Assembly: GCA_947627175.1 (NCBI GenBank) | Contig: CANQVA010000001.1 | Span: forward strand, 186,001 to 250,000 | Length of the DNA: 64,000 bases | Reading direction: 5' to 3' | Origin: an uncultured Ruminococcus sp. | GTDB lineage: Bacteria; Bacillota; Clostridia; Oscillospirales; Ruminococcaceae | Shown: piece by piece, positions 25,501-33,576 of the stretch | Layout of the letters: the number at the start of each line of letters is the position of its first letter | How positions within the stretch are numbered: the first letter of the stretch is position 1 | Made by a program: the position numbers and the translations under genes | The notes under the pieces: model-generated | Seen by the model: only the letters and a program-made list of their open reading frames with translations | Told to the model about the DNA's origin: nothing | Databases searched by the model: none

Positions 25501-26574
25501 TTAATTTATGAAAAACAAGGAAAATTCCGCTCCTTTGTCTACTTCTCCATATGCCTTTACTTCGCCGTTATGCCTTTTCATTATACGGTTTACAAGTGCA
25601 AGTCCTACACCGCTTCCCTCAAATTCTTCTTCTGAATGAAGTCTTTGAAAAACCTGAAATAATTTATTTGCATAAGTCATATCAAAACCCGAGCCGTTAT
25701 CTTTTATTTTTATAATTTTATGCGTCTTTGTCACTGAGCCTGACACTTCAATTACAGCAGTTTCTTTTTTAGACGTATATTTTATAGCATTTGCAAGCAG
25801 ATTTTTTATTACAATACATATAAGTACAGGGTCGCCTTTTACTGTCGGCAATTCTCCACAGTGAAATTCGATATTTCTGTCCTTTTCGAGATTTTTAAGT
25901 TCGTTAAAAGTTTCTTCTATAATTTCCTTTATATTGACCGTTGTCATTTTCGGATTGATATTACACATCTTTGAAAAGTCAAAGAGTCTTTCAATCATAA
26001 TTCTTGTTTGTGATGACTTTGAAACAATCATGTCCATAATATTTGAAACATCGTCACTTTGTTCGTCACCGAGTTCCTGTCTCAACATTTCTATAAGCAT
26101 ATTTATAATATTGAATGGTGCTTTCAGGTCGTGGGAAACTGCTGAACAGAAAAGATTCAATTCATTGTTTGCGGCGACGAGTTCTTTTTTCTGTTTTGAA
26201 ATCTGAAGATGAGTTCTTACTCTTGCAAGATATTCTTCTTTTATAAAAGGTTTTTTCACATAATCACAGCCACCGAGTGAAAATCCCTGCTGAATTATTT
26301 CGGGACTCATTTCAGCCGTAAGAAAAATTACGGGAATATCTTTTGTCCGTTGATTATTCTTGAATATTTTACATAATTCAAGTCCGCTGATGTCGTCCAT
26401 CTGAATATCAAGCATAATCAGGTCAGGAATTTTTTTTTCAAGAAATTTCATGGCTGCTTTTCCGCTTGTGGCTGCAAATACACGGTACCCCTCCGAACGT
26501 AAAATAGTAGCCGAATATGATATATGGTCGGGCATATCGTCCACAACGAGTATTTCTGCATAATTTGTTGCCAT
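25501..26574 (-). CDS. REC domain fused to histidine kinase (soluble hybrid)
   Basis: 357 aa with no membrane segment. An N-terminal REC (about 5-125: VVDDMPDH, LIMLDIQMDDISG, DYVKKPF) is followed by HisKA with phospho-His in CSAVSHDLKAPF (about 150) and a HATPase_c domain with the N box NLLANAIKYT, DNGSGFDM and GSGVGLALV. The REC-first order is typical for output-coupled kinases acting late in a phosphorelay. It is the last gene of a three-gene operon with REC-Hpt and REC-AraC; the start follows the previous stop by 1 nt. Confidence 0.92.
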   Translation of the reverse strand: MATNYAEILVVDDMPDHISYSATILRSEGYRVFAATSGKAAMKFLEKKIPDLIMLDIQMDDISGLELCKIFKNNQRTKDIPVIFLTAEMSPEIIQQGFSLGGCDYVKKPFIKEEYLARVRTHLQISKQKKELVAANNELNLFCSAVSHDLKAPFNIINMLIEMLRQELGDEQSDDVSNIMDMIVSKSSQTRIMIERLFDFSKMCNINPKMTTVNIKEIIEETFNELKNLEKDRNIEFHCGELPTVKGDPVLICIVIKNLLANAIKYTSKKETAVIEVSGSVTKTHKIIKIKDNGSGFDMTYANKLFQVFQRLHSEEEFEGSGVGLALVNRIMKRHNGEVKAYGEVDKGAEFSLFFIN

Positions 26575-26575
26575 T

Positions 26576-27358
26576 TCAATTTTCTCCTTGATTTACTTCA
26601 AGTTTTGCCTTGAACCTTGACGGCGTTTCTCCTGTTATTTCCTTGAATACCTTTGTAAAATAATCAACGGAGGAATAACCGAGAATATCACTTATTTCAT
26701 ACGCTTTATAATTTCCTGTGCGGAGAAGATTTATTGCATAAGCTATTTTTATTCTTGAATACACTTCATGAAAAGTAAGACCGAAATTTTTCTTAAATAT
26801 TTTACCGAAATAGTCCTTGCTGTAGCCGTGTGCCTCTGCAATATCGTCGGCAGTAAAGACTTCTCCGTAATGTTCCGAAAAATACACTGCTGTCTGATAT
26901 ATAAAATGACTTTCGTCAACAGATATGCCGAGTTGGCTGAATACATCTGAAACAGATTTTTCTATCTTAATATCATCAGCCGTTTTTGTAAGATAATCTT
27001 TAAGACGCTGAAGAACTTCCGCAAGTTTTTTTTCGTCAACAGGTTTCAACAGATAATCAAATGCACCAAGAATAAGACCCTGACGGGCATATTCAAATTC
27101 ATCATATGAACTTGCAAAAACAACGGGCGTTTTATTATCTTGTTCTGACAATTTGCGGAGCATTTCAATCCCGTCCACAAACGGCATACGTATATCTGTA
27201 AAAATCAAATCAAAAGTTTGTTTTTTCAGAATTTCAAGAGCATCTCTTCCGTTGTTCACCTGTTTTGCAATTTTGAACCCGCATTCAGTCCATGTTTTCA
27301 TTTTTGAATAGATGAAACGAAGTGTAGAATCATCTTCAACTAAAAGTACACTATACAT
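26576..27358 (-). CDS. AraC-type response regulator (YesN-like)
   Basis: 260 aa from MYSVLLVEDD. REC (about 1-120) has VEDD, FTDIRMPFVDG, the Ser pair in ASSYDEFEYA and LLKPVDEKK. Two helix-turn-helix motifs of the AraC family make up the C-terminal 100 residues (DIAEAHGYSKDYFGKIFKKNFG and EISDILGYSSVDYFTKVFKEITGETPSRFK). Its ATG overlaps the stop of the REC-Hpt gene (TAATG), with GGAGG upstream, so it is translationally coupled. The targets are unknown; such regulators often control sugar uptake or polysaccharide genes in gut Firmicutes. Confidence 0.93.
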   Translation of the reverse strand: MYSVLLVEDDSTLRFIYSKMKTWTECGFKIAKQVNNGRDALEILKKQTFDLIFTDIRMPFVDGIEMLRKLSEQDNKTPVVFASSYDEFEYARQGLILGAFDYLLKPVDEKKLAEVLQRLKDYLTKTADDIKIEKSVSDVFSQLGISVDESHFIYQTAVYFSEHYGEVFTADDIAEAHGYSKDYFGKIFKKNFGLTFHEVYSRIKIAYAINLLRTGNYKAYEISDILGYSSVDYFTKVFKEITGETPSRFKAKLEVNQGEN

Positions 27359-28284
27359 TACAAACAACCCTCCATATTTTCTGAAATCCAAAGAAAATCA
27401 TAATTCATAACGGCTTTCTGCAATTGTTCAAATACGGATTTTTCCATATTATCCATAAAAAGACGTTTATTTTCCGTAAAAATATCAACTGCGGAAATGT
27501 CAAATTCCGTACATAGTGAAAAAAATTCGTCCCATATTTCAGGAAACTGCTTATGCACGGTAATTTCCTGATTTTCAGTGACCTGCTTTATACAGGAATT
27601 TATCGCATTCCATGTTTTGTCCCATACTTCTTCAAAAGACTCAAAACTGTCGGAATAATTCTTTTTCAACTCCGAACTTAAACGGCAGGAAATAGTGTAA
27701 AGTTTTTTACAGAAAAGATTTCCCGAAATTCCGATAATATTGTGAAGTATTTCCCTTGCGGAAATATAATCACCGTCAACAATGCTGTCACGAACGTTGT
27801 CGCAGTCTTTAGCGTGTGCGGATATAAATTGTGAAAGTAGCCTCTGAACTGCGTTATCATCATGAAAAACTGCTGAAAGTGCGTCATAGTCAAAATATCC
27901 GTTAGACTTTTCGCTTTCAGATACGGGGGTAATATTGATATAATTCTGAAGCAGTTCATGAAGTTCATTCATCTGCAAAGGTTTAGAGAGATACCCGTCA
28001 ATACCGCTTTCTGAAAATTTACTTTCAACTTCTGAAATGCTGTCGGCAGTGAGTGCTATTATCGGAACAGACTTATTAGTTTTTCTGATAAGACGTGATG
28101 CTTCATAACCGTCCATTTCGGGCATATGTATATCCATAAAAATCATGAAAAATTCCTGATTTTCCGCCATTTCAACCGCCTCCGCACCGCTTCCGGCTGT
28201 GAGAACAGTCAGCCCGCACCCTTCAATCATCATTTTTTCTATTTCCAGACCTATTTCGTTATCGTCAACAAGTAAAAATTTTAT
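27358..28284 (-). CDS. REC-Hpt signalling protein with an apparent AUA start codon
   Basis: About 308 aa if read from the ATA at 28284 (KFLLVDDNEIGLEIEKMM follows). REC (about 1-120) has the VDD acidic pair, phosphoacceptor in FMDIHMPEMDG, ALTADS and LSKPLQM. An Hpt domain (about 140-230) has the phospho-His in LHNIIGISGNL. The C-terminal 70 residues are unassigned. The first in-frame ATG (28233) would remove strand 1 and the acidic pair. The ATG at 28291 is out of frame and stops after eight codons. GGGAG (28298-28294) lies 9 nt before the ATA. The promoter at 28322-28349 leaves no room for another start. Either a rare AUA start or a one-base indel in the A run explains this. Confidence 0.8.
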   Translation of the reverse strand: MKFLLVDDNEIGLEIEKMMIEGCGLTVLTAGSGAEAVEMAENQEFFMIFMDIHMPEMDGYEASRLIRKTNKSVPIIALTADSISEVESKFSESGIDGYLSKPLQMNELHELLQNYINITPVSESEKSNGYFDYDALSAVFHDDNAVQRLLSQFISAHAKDCDNVRDSIVDGDYISAREILHNIIGISGNLFCKKLYTISCRLSSELKKNYSDSFESFEEVWDKTWNAINSCIKQVTENQEITVHKQFPEIWDEFFSLCTEFDISAVDIFTENKRLFMDNMEKSVFEQLQKAVMNYDFLWISENMEGCL

Positions 28285-28321
28285 TTTTCATCACTCCCAA
28301 TTATTATTCTTTACACTTATA

Positions 28322-28349
28322 ATTATACTTGTATCAATTATTTTGTCAA
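28322..28349 (-). promoter_or_regulatory. Promoter of the REC-Hpt operon
   Basis: On the minus strand TTGACA (28349-28344), a 16-bp spacer and TATAAT (28327-28322). The inferred start near 28315 lies only about 30 nt before the ATA codon at 28284. Confidence 0.8.
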
Positions 28350-28372
28350 GTATTTTTTATTTAAAAAAGGGG

Positions 28373-28401
28373 TTGAAAAATACACAAATATAAATTATAA
28401 T
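28373..28401 (+). promoter_or_regulatory. Promoter of the hybrid kinase gene (divergent)
   Basis: TTGAAA (28373-28378), a 17-bp spacer and TATAAT (28396-28401). It lies back to back with the REC-Hpt promoter, so the two units could be co-regulated. Confidence 0.75.
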
Positions 28402-28442
28402 ATATGTATAGCTGTAAATATACATCAAAGGAGAGTTTTTTT

Positions 28443-30983
28443 ATGAAGAAGGAAAGAAAATATAATTTTTCTTTTATTATTATCAGCTTTTTATTTTTAA
28501 TCGGTTTTTTGATATTGATATTCGCATCTATGAATCGGCGTGTGAAAGAGCTGAACGAAGATACTGTAAGGGATATAGGATTTATGTATCTTTCTTCAAT
28601 AGGTACAGAATCTGTAAATCATTCAAAGACTTATTTCAGCAGTAAATTTGAAAGCATGGAACAACTTATTGATGCGGTTGTAAAAATGGGACTTGATGAG
28701 GAAAGTTCCAAACAATATATACAGAATGAAGTAACAAATGACGCTGTTTCTGTTTCTCTTCTCACAAAGGACGGAAAAAGAGAAGTTCTGCGTGGCGACG
28801 AAACTATACACCCGCTTGATGATGAAAAATTCAATGAATATGTAAATACAGGTGAAGATAAAGTTATTCTTTCTGTAGATGATTCGGGTAACAGAATTAT
28901 TGAAATAGTCAAATTTCTTGACTTTAAAATCGGAGATAATGAATATTGTGCTTTTATGTATGGAGTTGACCCCGACACAATAAATAATATGCTTGGTCTT
29001 TTCCATAATGAAAATATGGTATATTCATTCGTTATAAGAAAAACAGATGGTGCATTTGTTATAAAAAATGAAGATGCTAAAAGAAATACATATTTTGAAC
29101 GTATAAAAGCCATGTATGACGACTATGAGGGAATGACAGCACAAGATTATATAGACGAAATAAGTCAGGCAATGGCAGAAAATAAAGAGTACAGCAAGTC
29201 ATTTTTGCTTAATGGTGAACTGCGTATGCTGTTTGCACAGCCTTTTGCCTATTCCGATTGGTATATTATTACATTCATGACATATAACGAAATGGAAGGC
29301 TTGCTTGAACAGAATCATGAACAGATAGGTAATGTATTCAGTCAGTATATGTCAATTCTGTTTATTGTATTTGCTGTAGTTTTTGCCTGCTATGTAGTAT
29401 ATTCATACAGACAGATTCAAAAACAGCAGAAACTCAAAAATGAGGCTATTTCCGCAAATAAGTCAAAAAGTGAATTTCTTTCCAACATGAGCCATGATAT
29501 ACGAACTCCTATGAATGCAATTATAGGAATGACTGACATTGCACGTTCACATATTGACGATAAAGAAAAAGTTGATATATGCCTGCAAAAAATAACACGT
29601 TCCAGTCATCATCTTCTTTCACTTATAAATGATGTTCTTGATATGTCAAAAATCGAAAGCGGTAAAATGACACTCTCAATAGTACAGATTTCATTCCGTG
29701 AGAGTATAGAAAATATAGTTTCGGTTATACAACCGCAAATGAACAGCAAACACCATAATTTCGACATTTATATAAATAATATTATTTCTGAAAATGTCTA
29801 CTGCGACAGTTTGCGTCTTAATCAGATTCTTATAAATCTTCTTTCAAATGCTGTAAAATATACTCCGAGCGGAGGTGTAATTTCACTTTCACTTTCACAG
29901 GAAGAATCGCCCAAAGGCAGAGATTACGTAAGAAATCACATTATCGTAAAAGATAACGGCATAGGTATGACGGAAGATTTTATAAAAGTTATTTTTGATA
30001 ATTTTGTCCGTGAAGATAAAAAACGTGTAAGCAAAGAAGAGGGCACAGGTCTTGGCATGGCTATCACAAAACATATTATTGATGTCATGGAAGGTACAAT
30101 TGACATAAAAAGTAAACCAAATGAAGGCAGTGAATTTCATGTAACACTTGACCTGAAAAAAGGCGACACTGATATTCATAATATGAATCTAAATGGCGTT
30201 AAGGTTCTTGTTGCAGATGATGACAAGGAACTTTGTTTAAGCGTTATGCAGTCACTTGAAGAAATGGGCACGGAAGCAGAATATGTAACAGACGGATTAC
30301 AGGCTGTTGAGGCAATAAAAAATAATCCCGATAAATTTGACGTAATTCTTGTTGACTGGCGTATGCCCGACATGAACGGCGTTGAAACTGCAAAAAAAAT
30401 ACGTGAATATACAAAAGTGGACATTCCCGTAATTCTTATATCGGCGTATGACCTTAACGAAATTGAAGAAGAAGCAAGAAATGCAGGAATAAACGGCTTT
30501 ATTCCGAAACCGCTGTTTAAATCTACTCTGTTCTACGGAATAAAACGCCACATGGAAAATACCCCCGAAATTGAAGAAAATAAAGAAAAAACCGTTAAAT
30601 TCAACGGCGAAAGAATACTGCTTGCAGAAGATAATGAACTCAACAGCGAAATAGCAATTGATATTCTTACAGAAGCCGGGCTTGTTGTTGACTGGGCAGA
30701 AAATGGAAAGTTATGTGTTGAAAAGTTCTGTAATTCAGAACCCGGTTACTACAATGCTATTCTTATGGATATACGTATGCCCATTATGGACGGCTATGAG
30801 GCAACAAAAAATATAAGAACGTCCGGCAGAAGTGACACAGATATTCCGATTATCGCAATGACAGCCGACGCTTTTGCAGAAGATATTGAAAAAGCTAAAG
30901 AATGTGGAATGAATGGTCATATTGCAAAGCCTATTGACGTAAATTCACTTTTCTATATTCTCAGAAAAGGACTTAAAAAATAA
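28443..30983 (+). CDS. Membrane hybrid histidine kinase with two REC domains
   Basis: 846 aa from MKKERKYNFSF. TM1 (about 8-28), an extracellular sensor of about 270 residues (Cache-like in size and position), TM2 (YMSILFIVFAVVFACYVVYSY, about 300-320), HisKA with FLSNMSHDIRTPMNAIIG, HATPase_c (NLLSNAVKYT, DNGIGMTEDF, GTGLGMAI), REC1 (VADDDKE, LVDWRMPDMNG, FIPKPLF) and REC2 (LAEDNELN, LMDIRMPIMDG, HIAKPID). AAAGGAG lies upstream of ATG at 28443. This is the natural head of a phosphorelay: the divergent operon encodes REC-Hpt, REC-AraC and REC-kinase proteins. Confidence 0.93.
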   Translation: MKKERKYNFSFIIISFLFLIGFLILIFASMNRRVKELNEDTVRDIGFMYLSSIGTESVNHSKTYFSSKFESMEQLIDAVVKMGLDEESSKQYIQNEVTNDAVSVSLLTKDGKREVLRGDETIHPLDDEKFNEYVNTGEDKVILSVDDSGNRIIEIVKFLDFKIGDNEYCAFMYGVDPDTINNMLGLFHNENMVYSFVIRKTDGAFVIKNEDAKRNTYFERIKAMYDDYEGMTAQDYIDEISQAMAENKEYSKSFLLNGELRMLFAQPFAYSDWYIITFMTYNEMEGLLEQNHEQIGNVFSQYMSILFIVFAVVFACYVVYSYRQIQKQQKLKNEAISANKSKSEFLSNMSHDIRTPMNAIIGMTDIARSHIDDKEKVDICLQKITRSSHHLLSLINDVLDMSKIESGKMTLSIVQISFRESIENIVSVIQPQMNSKHHNFDIYINNIISENVYCDSLRLNQILINLLSNAVKYTPSGGVISLSLSQEESPKGRDYVRNHIIVKDNGIGMTEDFIKVIFDNFVREDKKRVSKEEGTGLGMAITKHIIDVMEGTIDIKSKPNEGSEFHVTLDLKKGDTDIHNMNLNGVKVLVADDDKELCLSVMQSLEEMGTEAEYVTDGLQAVEAIKNNPDKFDVILVDWRMPDMNGVETAKKIREYTKVDIPVILISAYDLNEIEEEARNAGINGFIPKPLFKSTLFYGIKRHMENTPEIEENKEKTVKFNGERILLAEDNELNSEIAIDILTEAGLVVDWAENGKLCVEKFCNSEPGYYNAILMDIRMPIMDGYEATKNIRTSGRSDTDIPIIAMTADAFAEDIEKAKECGMNGHIAKPIDVNSLFYILRKGLKK

Positions 30984-30989
30984 TAAACA

Positions 30990-31028
30990 AAAAACGGACG
31001 TATTCTGAAATGCGTCCGTAATTATTTT
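30990..31028 (+). terminator. Terminator after the hybrid kinase gene
   Basis: Stem ACGGACGTATT / AATGCGTCCGT (30994-31004 with 31009-31019, one G-U pair) followed by AATTATTTT. It separates the kinase from the BceR-like gene. Confidence 0.75.
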
Positions 31029-31044
31029 GAAGGAGTTATAAAAG

Positions 31045-31707
31045 ATGAGTAAAATATATATTGTTGAAGATGATAAGTCAATCCGTACAGAACTTGCGGA
31101 ACTTCTCAGAAATGCAGGATATGAAACGGAGTGCCTGACGGATTTTTCAAATTCAAAACATCATATAATGGAATCAGAATCAGACCTTATACTGCTTGAC
31201 ATAAATCTACCGTCAGTGAACGGTGAAACACTTCTTAAAGAAATACGCCGTGAAACTGATACACCGATTATAATGGTAACAAGCAGAGTATCAGAAATTG
31301 ATGAAGTTCTTTCAATGAGTTATGGTGCTGACGACTATATAACAAAACCATATAACCCGACTATTCTGCTTTTAAGAATTTCGGCAGTTCTCAAGCGTTC
31401 ATCAAAGGAAAATATAAAGACTTCATACAGAAATTTACAGGTAAATACAGCAAAAGGAAGTCTTTCAGACGGAAATAATGAAATTATTCTTACAAAAAAT
31501 GAAATGATTATATTTCAGCTTTTGCTTGACCGTCAAGGTCAGATTGTTTCCCGTGATGACCTTATGACGGCACTATGGGACAATGAGGAATATATAAATG
31601 ACAATGCACTTACTGTAAATATAAGCCGTCTGCGGTCAAAACTTTCTGATTTCGGCTGTGAAAATGCCATAGAAACACGAAAGAAACAGGGGTATATACT
31701 AATATGA
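31045..31707 (+). CDS. OmpR-family response regulator (BceR-like)
   Basis: 220 aa. REC (about 1-115: VEDDKSI, LILLDINLPSVNG, DDYITKPYNP) plus a C-terminal winged helix (ILTKNEMIIFQLLLDRQGQIVSRDDLMTALWDNEEYINDNALTVNISRLRSKL). The winged helix binds DNA as a dimer on repeats. It overlaps the kinase gene by 4 nt and stands upstream of an ABC pair, the BceRS-BceAB order. Its probable operator is at 32715-32738. Confidence 0.93.
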   Translation: MSKIYIVEDDKSIRTELAELLRNAGYETECLTDFSNSKHHIMESESDLILLDINLPSVNGETLLKEIRRETDTPIIMVTSRVSEIDEVLSMSYGADDYITKPYNPTILLLRISAVLKRSSKENIKTSYRNLQVNTAKGSLSDGNNEIILTKNEMIIFQLLLDRQGQIVSRDDLMTALWDNEEYINDNALTVNISRLRSKLSDFGCENAIETRKKQGYILI

Positions 31708-32717
31708 GTTTCAGAAAATTTTTAGCTGACAAGTCTGTTAATATTTGTATAAGCCTTTTTGCATGGCTTATAATATGGAATTTCCTTTCAGCATTTCACA
31801 TAAAATCATGGCAGATATTTATAATAGGAATTATATATTTCCTTGCTGATATAATTAAAATATTATGGGAATACTTACGGCGGAAAAAATTCTATACAGA
31901 CATTATTTCAAATACAGAGAATCTTGAAAAAAAATATCTTATTTCAGCAATGACTGAACCGCCCGAATTTTATGAAGGACAGATTTTTTATGATGTTCTG
32001 TGTGAAACAAATAAATCCATGTGTGACAATGTAGCTGAATACCGTCGTCATTCAACTGAATTTCAGGAATATATAGAATTGTGGGTACATGAAGTAAAAC
32101 TACCCGTTGCAAGTCTTCTGTTGATGTGTCATAACAACCCCGAAACAAGTGAAAAATATTCCGAACAACTCCGCCGTATTGATGACTGTATTGAAAATGT
32201 CATGTATTACGTCCGCAGTGAAAACGCAGAAAAAGATTATCTGATAAAGGAAGTTTCCCTGAAACGTACTTTTAATGCCTCTGCCGTAAAAAACCGTGAA
32301 GAACTCCAGCAGAGAAATATTTCACTGAAAGCAAAGAATCTTGATATTACTGTAATGACTGATAGTAAATGGCTTGAATATATAATCGGTCAAATTATCG
32401 GAAACAGCATGAAATACTTTTCGCCCGGACGTGAACCGGAAATTGATGTATATGCCGTCGAAAATGAAGATAATGTTATACTTCATATACGTGATAACGG
32501 CATAGGAATACCCGCCCATGACTTGCCATATATCTTTGAAAAATCCTATACAGGCGAAAACGGACGCACTCACGCCAAATCAACGGGAATGGGACTTTAC
32601 ATAATAAAAAAATTATGTGTCAGTCTTGGTCATGAAGTAAAAGCAGAATCAGTGCAGAATGAATTTACAGATATATCTATAACATTCGGGAAAAATGATT
32701 TTATAAAAATTGAGTAA
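31704..32717 (+). CDS. Intramembrane-sensing histidine kinase (BceS-like)
   Basis: 337 aa. Two N-terminal membrane helices (about 12-60) are separated by only a few residues, so there is no extracellular sensor. Such kinases read the state of their ABC transporter. The phospho-His is in ELWVHEVKLPVASLL. The ATPase domain shows NSMKYF, DNGIGIPAHDLPYIFEKSYTGENG and STGMGLYIIKKL. It is coupled to the regulator gene by a 4-nt overlap. Its stop codon forms part of the operator that precedes the transporter genes. Confidence 0.93.
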   Translation: MSFRKFLADKSVNICISLFAWLIIWNFLSAFHIKSWQIFIIGIIYFLADIIKILWEYLRRKKFYTDIISNTENLEKKYLISAMTEPPEFYEGQIFYDVLCETNKSMCDNVAEYRRHSTEFQEYIELWVHEVKLPVASLLLMCHNNPETSEKYSEQLRRIDDCIENVMYYVRSENAEKDYLIKEVSLKRTFNASAVKNREELQQRNISLKAKNLDITVMTDSKWLEYIIGQIIGNSMKYFSPGREPEIDVYAVENEDNVILHIRDNGIGIPAHDLPYIFEKSYTGENGRTHAKSTGMGLYIIKKLCVSLGHEVKAESVQNEFTDISITFGKNDFIKIE

Positions 32718-32738
32718 CATTACAAAATTGTAATGTTA
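32715..32738 (+). promoter_or_regulatory. BceR-type operator (perfect inverted repeat)
   Basis: An 11-bp perfect inverted repeat TAACATTACAA / TTGTAATGTTA with 2 bp between. Its core TTACA-N4-TGTAA fits the TNACA-N4-TGTAA motif reported for BceR-like regulators in Bacilli. It overlaps the kinase stop codon and lies about 16 bp upstream of the -35 region. Confidence 0.8.
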
Positions 32739-32753
32739 TGTAATATTAAACGC

Positions 32754-32782
32754 AGGACAAATAAAAATGTCTGCTGTATAAT
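32754..32782 (+). promoter_or_regulatory. Promoter of the BceAB-like genes
   Basis: TATAAT (32777-32782) with a poor -35 (AGGACA, 32754-32759) at 17 bp, as expected for an activator-dependent promoter below the BceR site. Confidence 0.65.
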
Positions 32783-32811
32783 TAAGTCATAAAAACAAGG
32801 AGGCTGAAAAA

Positions 32812-33576
32812 ATGGATTTATTAAAAATACAGCAGATTGAAAAATATTATGGCAGTAAATCAAGTCTTACAAAAGCTATCAATGACATTTCATTCACTGT
32901 CAGTAAGGGAGAATTTGTGGCGATAATGGGAGCATCAGGAAGCGGAAAAACTACACTCCTGAACTGCATTTCCACTATAGACAAAGTAACAGCAGGTCAT
33001 ATTTACCTTGAAGACGTTGACATAACAACACTCAGGGGAAAACAGCTTAATAAATTCCGCCGTGAAAAACTCGGTTTTATCTTTCAGGATTTCAATTTGC
33101 TTGATACTCTTACAGCTTATGAAAATATTGCTCTCTCTCTTTCGATACAGAAAGTAAGTCCGGCTGAAATTGACAAAGCTGTAAAAAACGTTGCCCGACA
33201 ACTTGATATTACGGGAGTTTTGCAAAAATATCCATATCAGATGTCAGTCGGTCAGAAACAACGTGTAGCATCAGCAAGGGCAATTGTCACAAACCCTAAA
33301 CTTATTCTTGCCGATGAACCGACAGGAGCGTTAGATTCAAAGTCCGCTAAAATGCTTTTGGAACGTTTCAATTACCTTAACGGCGAATGTGATGCTACTA
33401 TTATGATGGTGACACATGACAGTTTCACAGCAAGTTATGCTTCACGTGTAATATTTATAAAGGACGGAAAAATTTTCCATGAAATAAGCCGTGGGAATGA
33501 CAGCAGAAAACAGTTTTTTGACAAAATAATAAACGTTGTTACACTTCTTGGAGGTGATGTAAACGATGCTCTTTAA
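32812..33576 (+). CDS. ABC transporter ATP-binding protein (BceA-like)
   Basis: 254 aa. Walker A GASGSGKTT, Q loop FIFQDFNLLDTLTAYENI, signature MSVGQKQRVASARAI, Walker B LILADEPTGALDS and the switch His in VTHDS. It belongs to the MacB/LolD-type ATPases that power peptide-antibiotic resistance exporters. The usual LSGGQ is MSVGQ here, normal for BceA proteins. RBS CAAGGAGG. It overlaps the permease gene by 11 nt. Confidence 0.93.
   Translation: MDLLKIQQIEKYYGSKSSLTKAINDISFTVSKGEFVAIMGASGSGKTTLLNCISTIDKVTAGHIYLEDVDITTLRGKQLNKFRREKLGFIFQDFNLLDTLTAYENIALSLSIQKVSPAEIDKAVKNVARQLDITGVLQKYPYQMSVGQKQRVASARAIVTNPKLILADEPTGALDSKSAKMLLERFNYLNGECDATIMMVTHDSFTASYASRVIFIKDGKIFHEISRGNDSRKQFFDKIINVVTLLGGDVNDAL

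Noticed and set aside
27358..28233. REC-Hpt gene starting at the ATG at 28233
   Set aside because: This would remove the first strand and the acidic pair of the receiver domain, and the codons upstream (KFLLVDDNE) are clearly receiver sequence.
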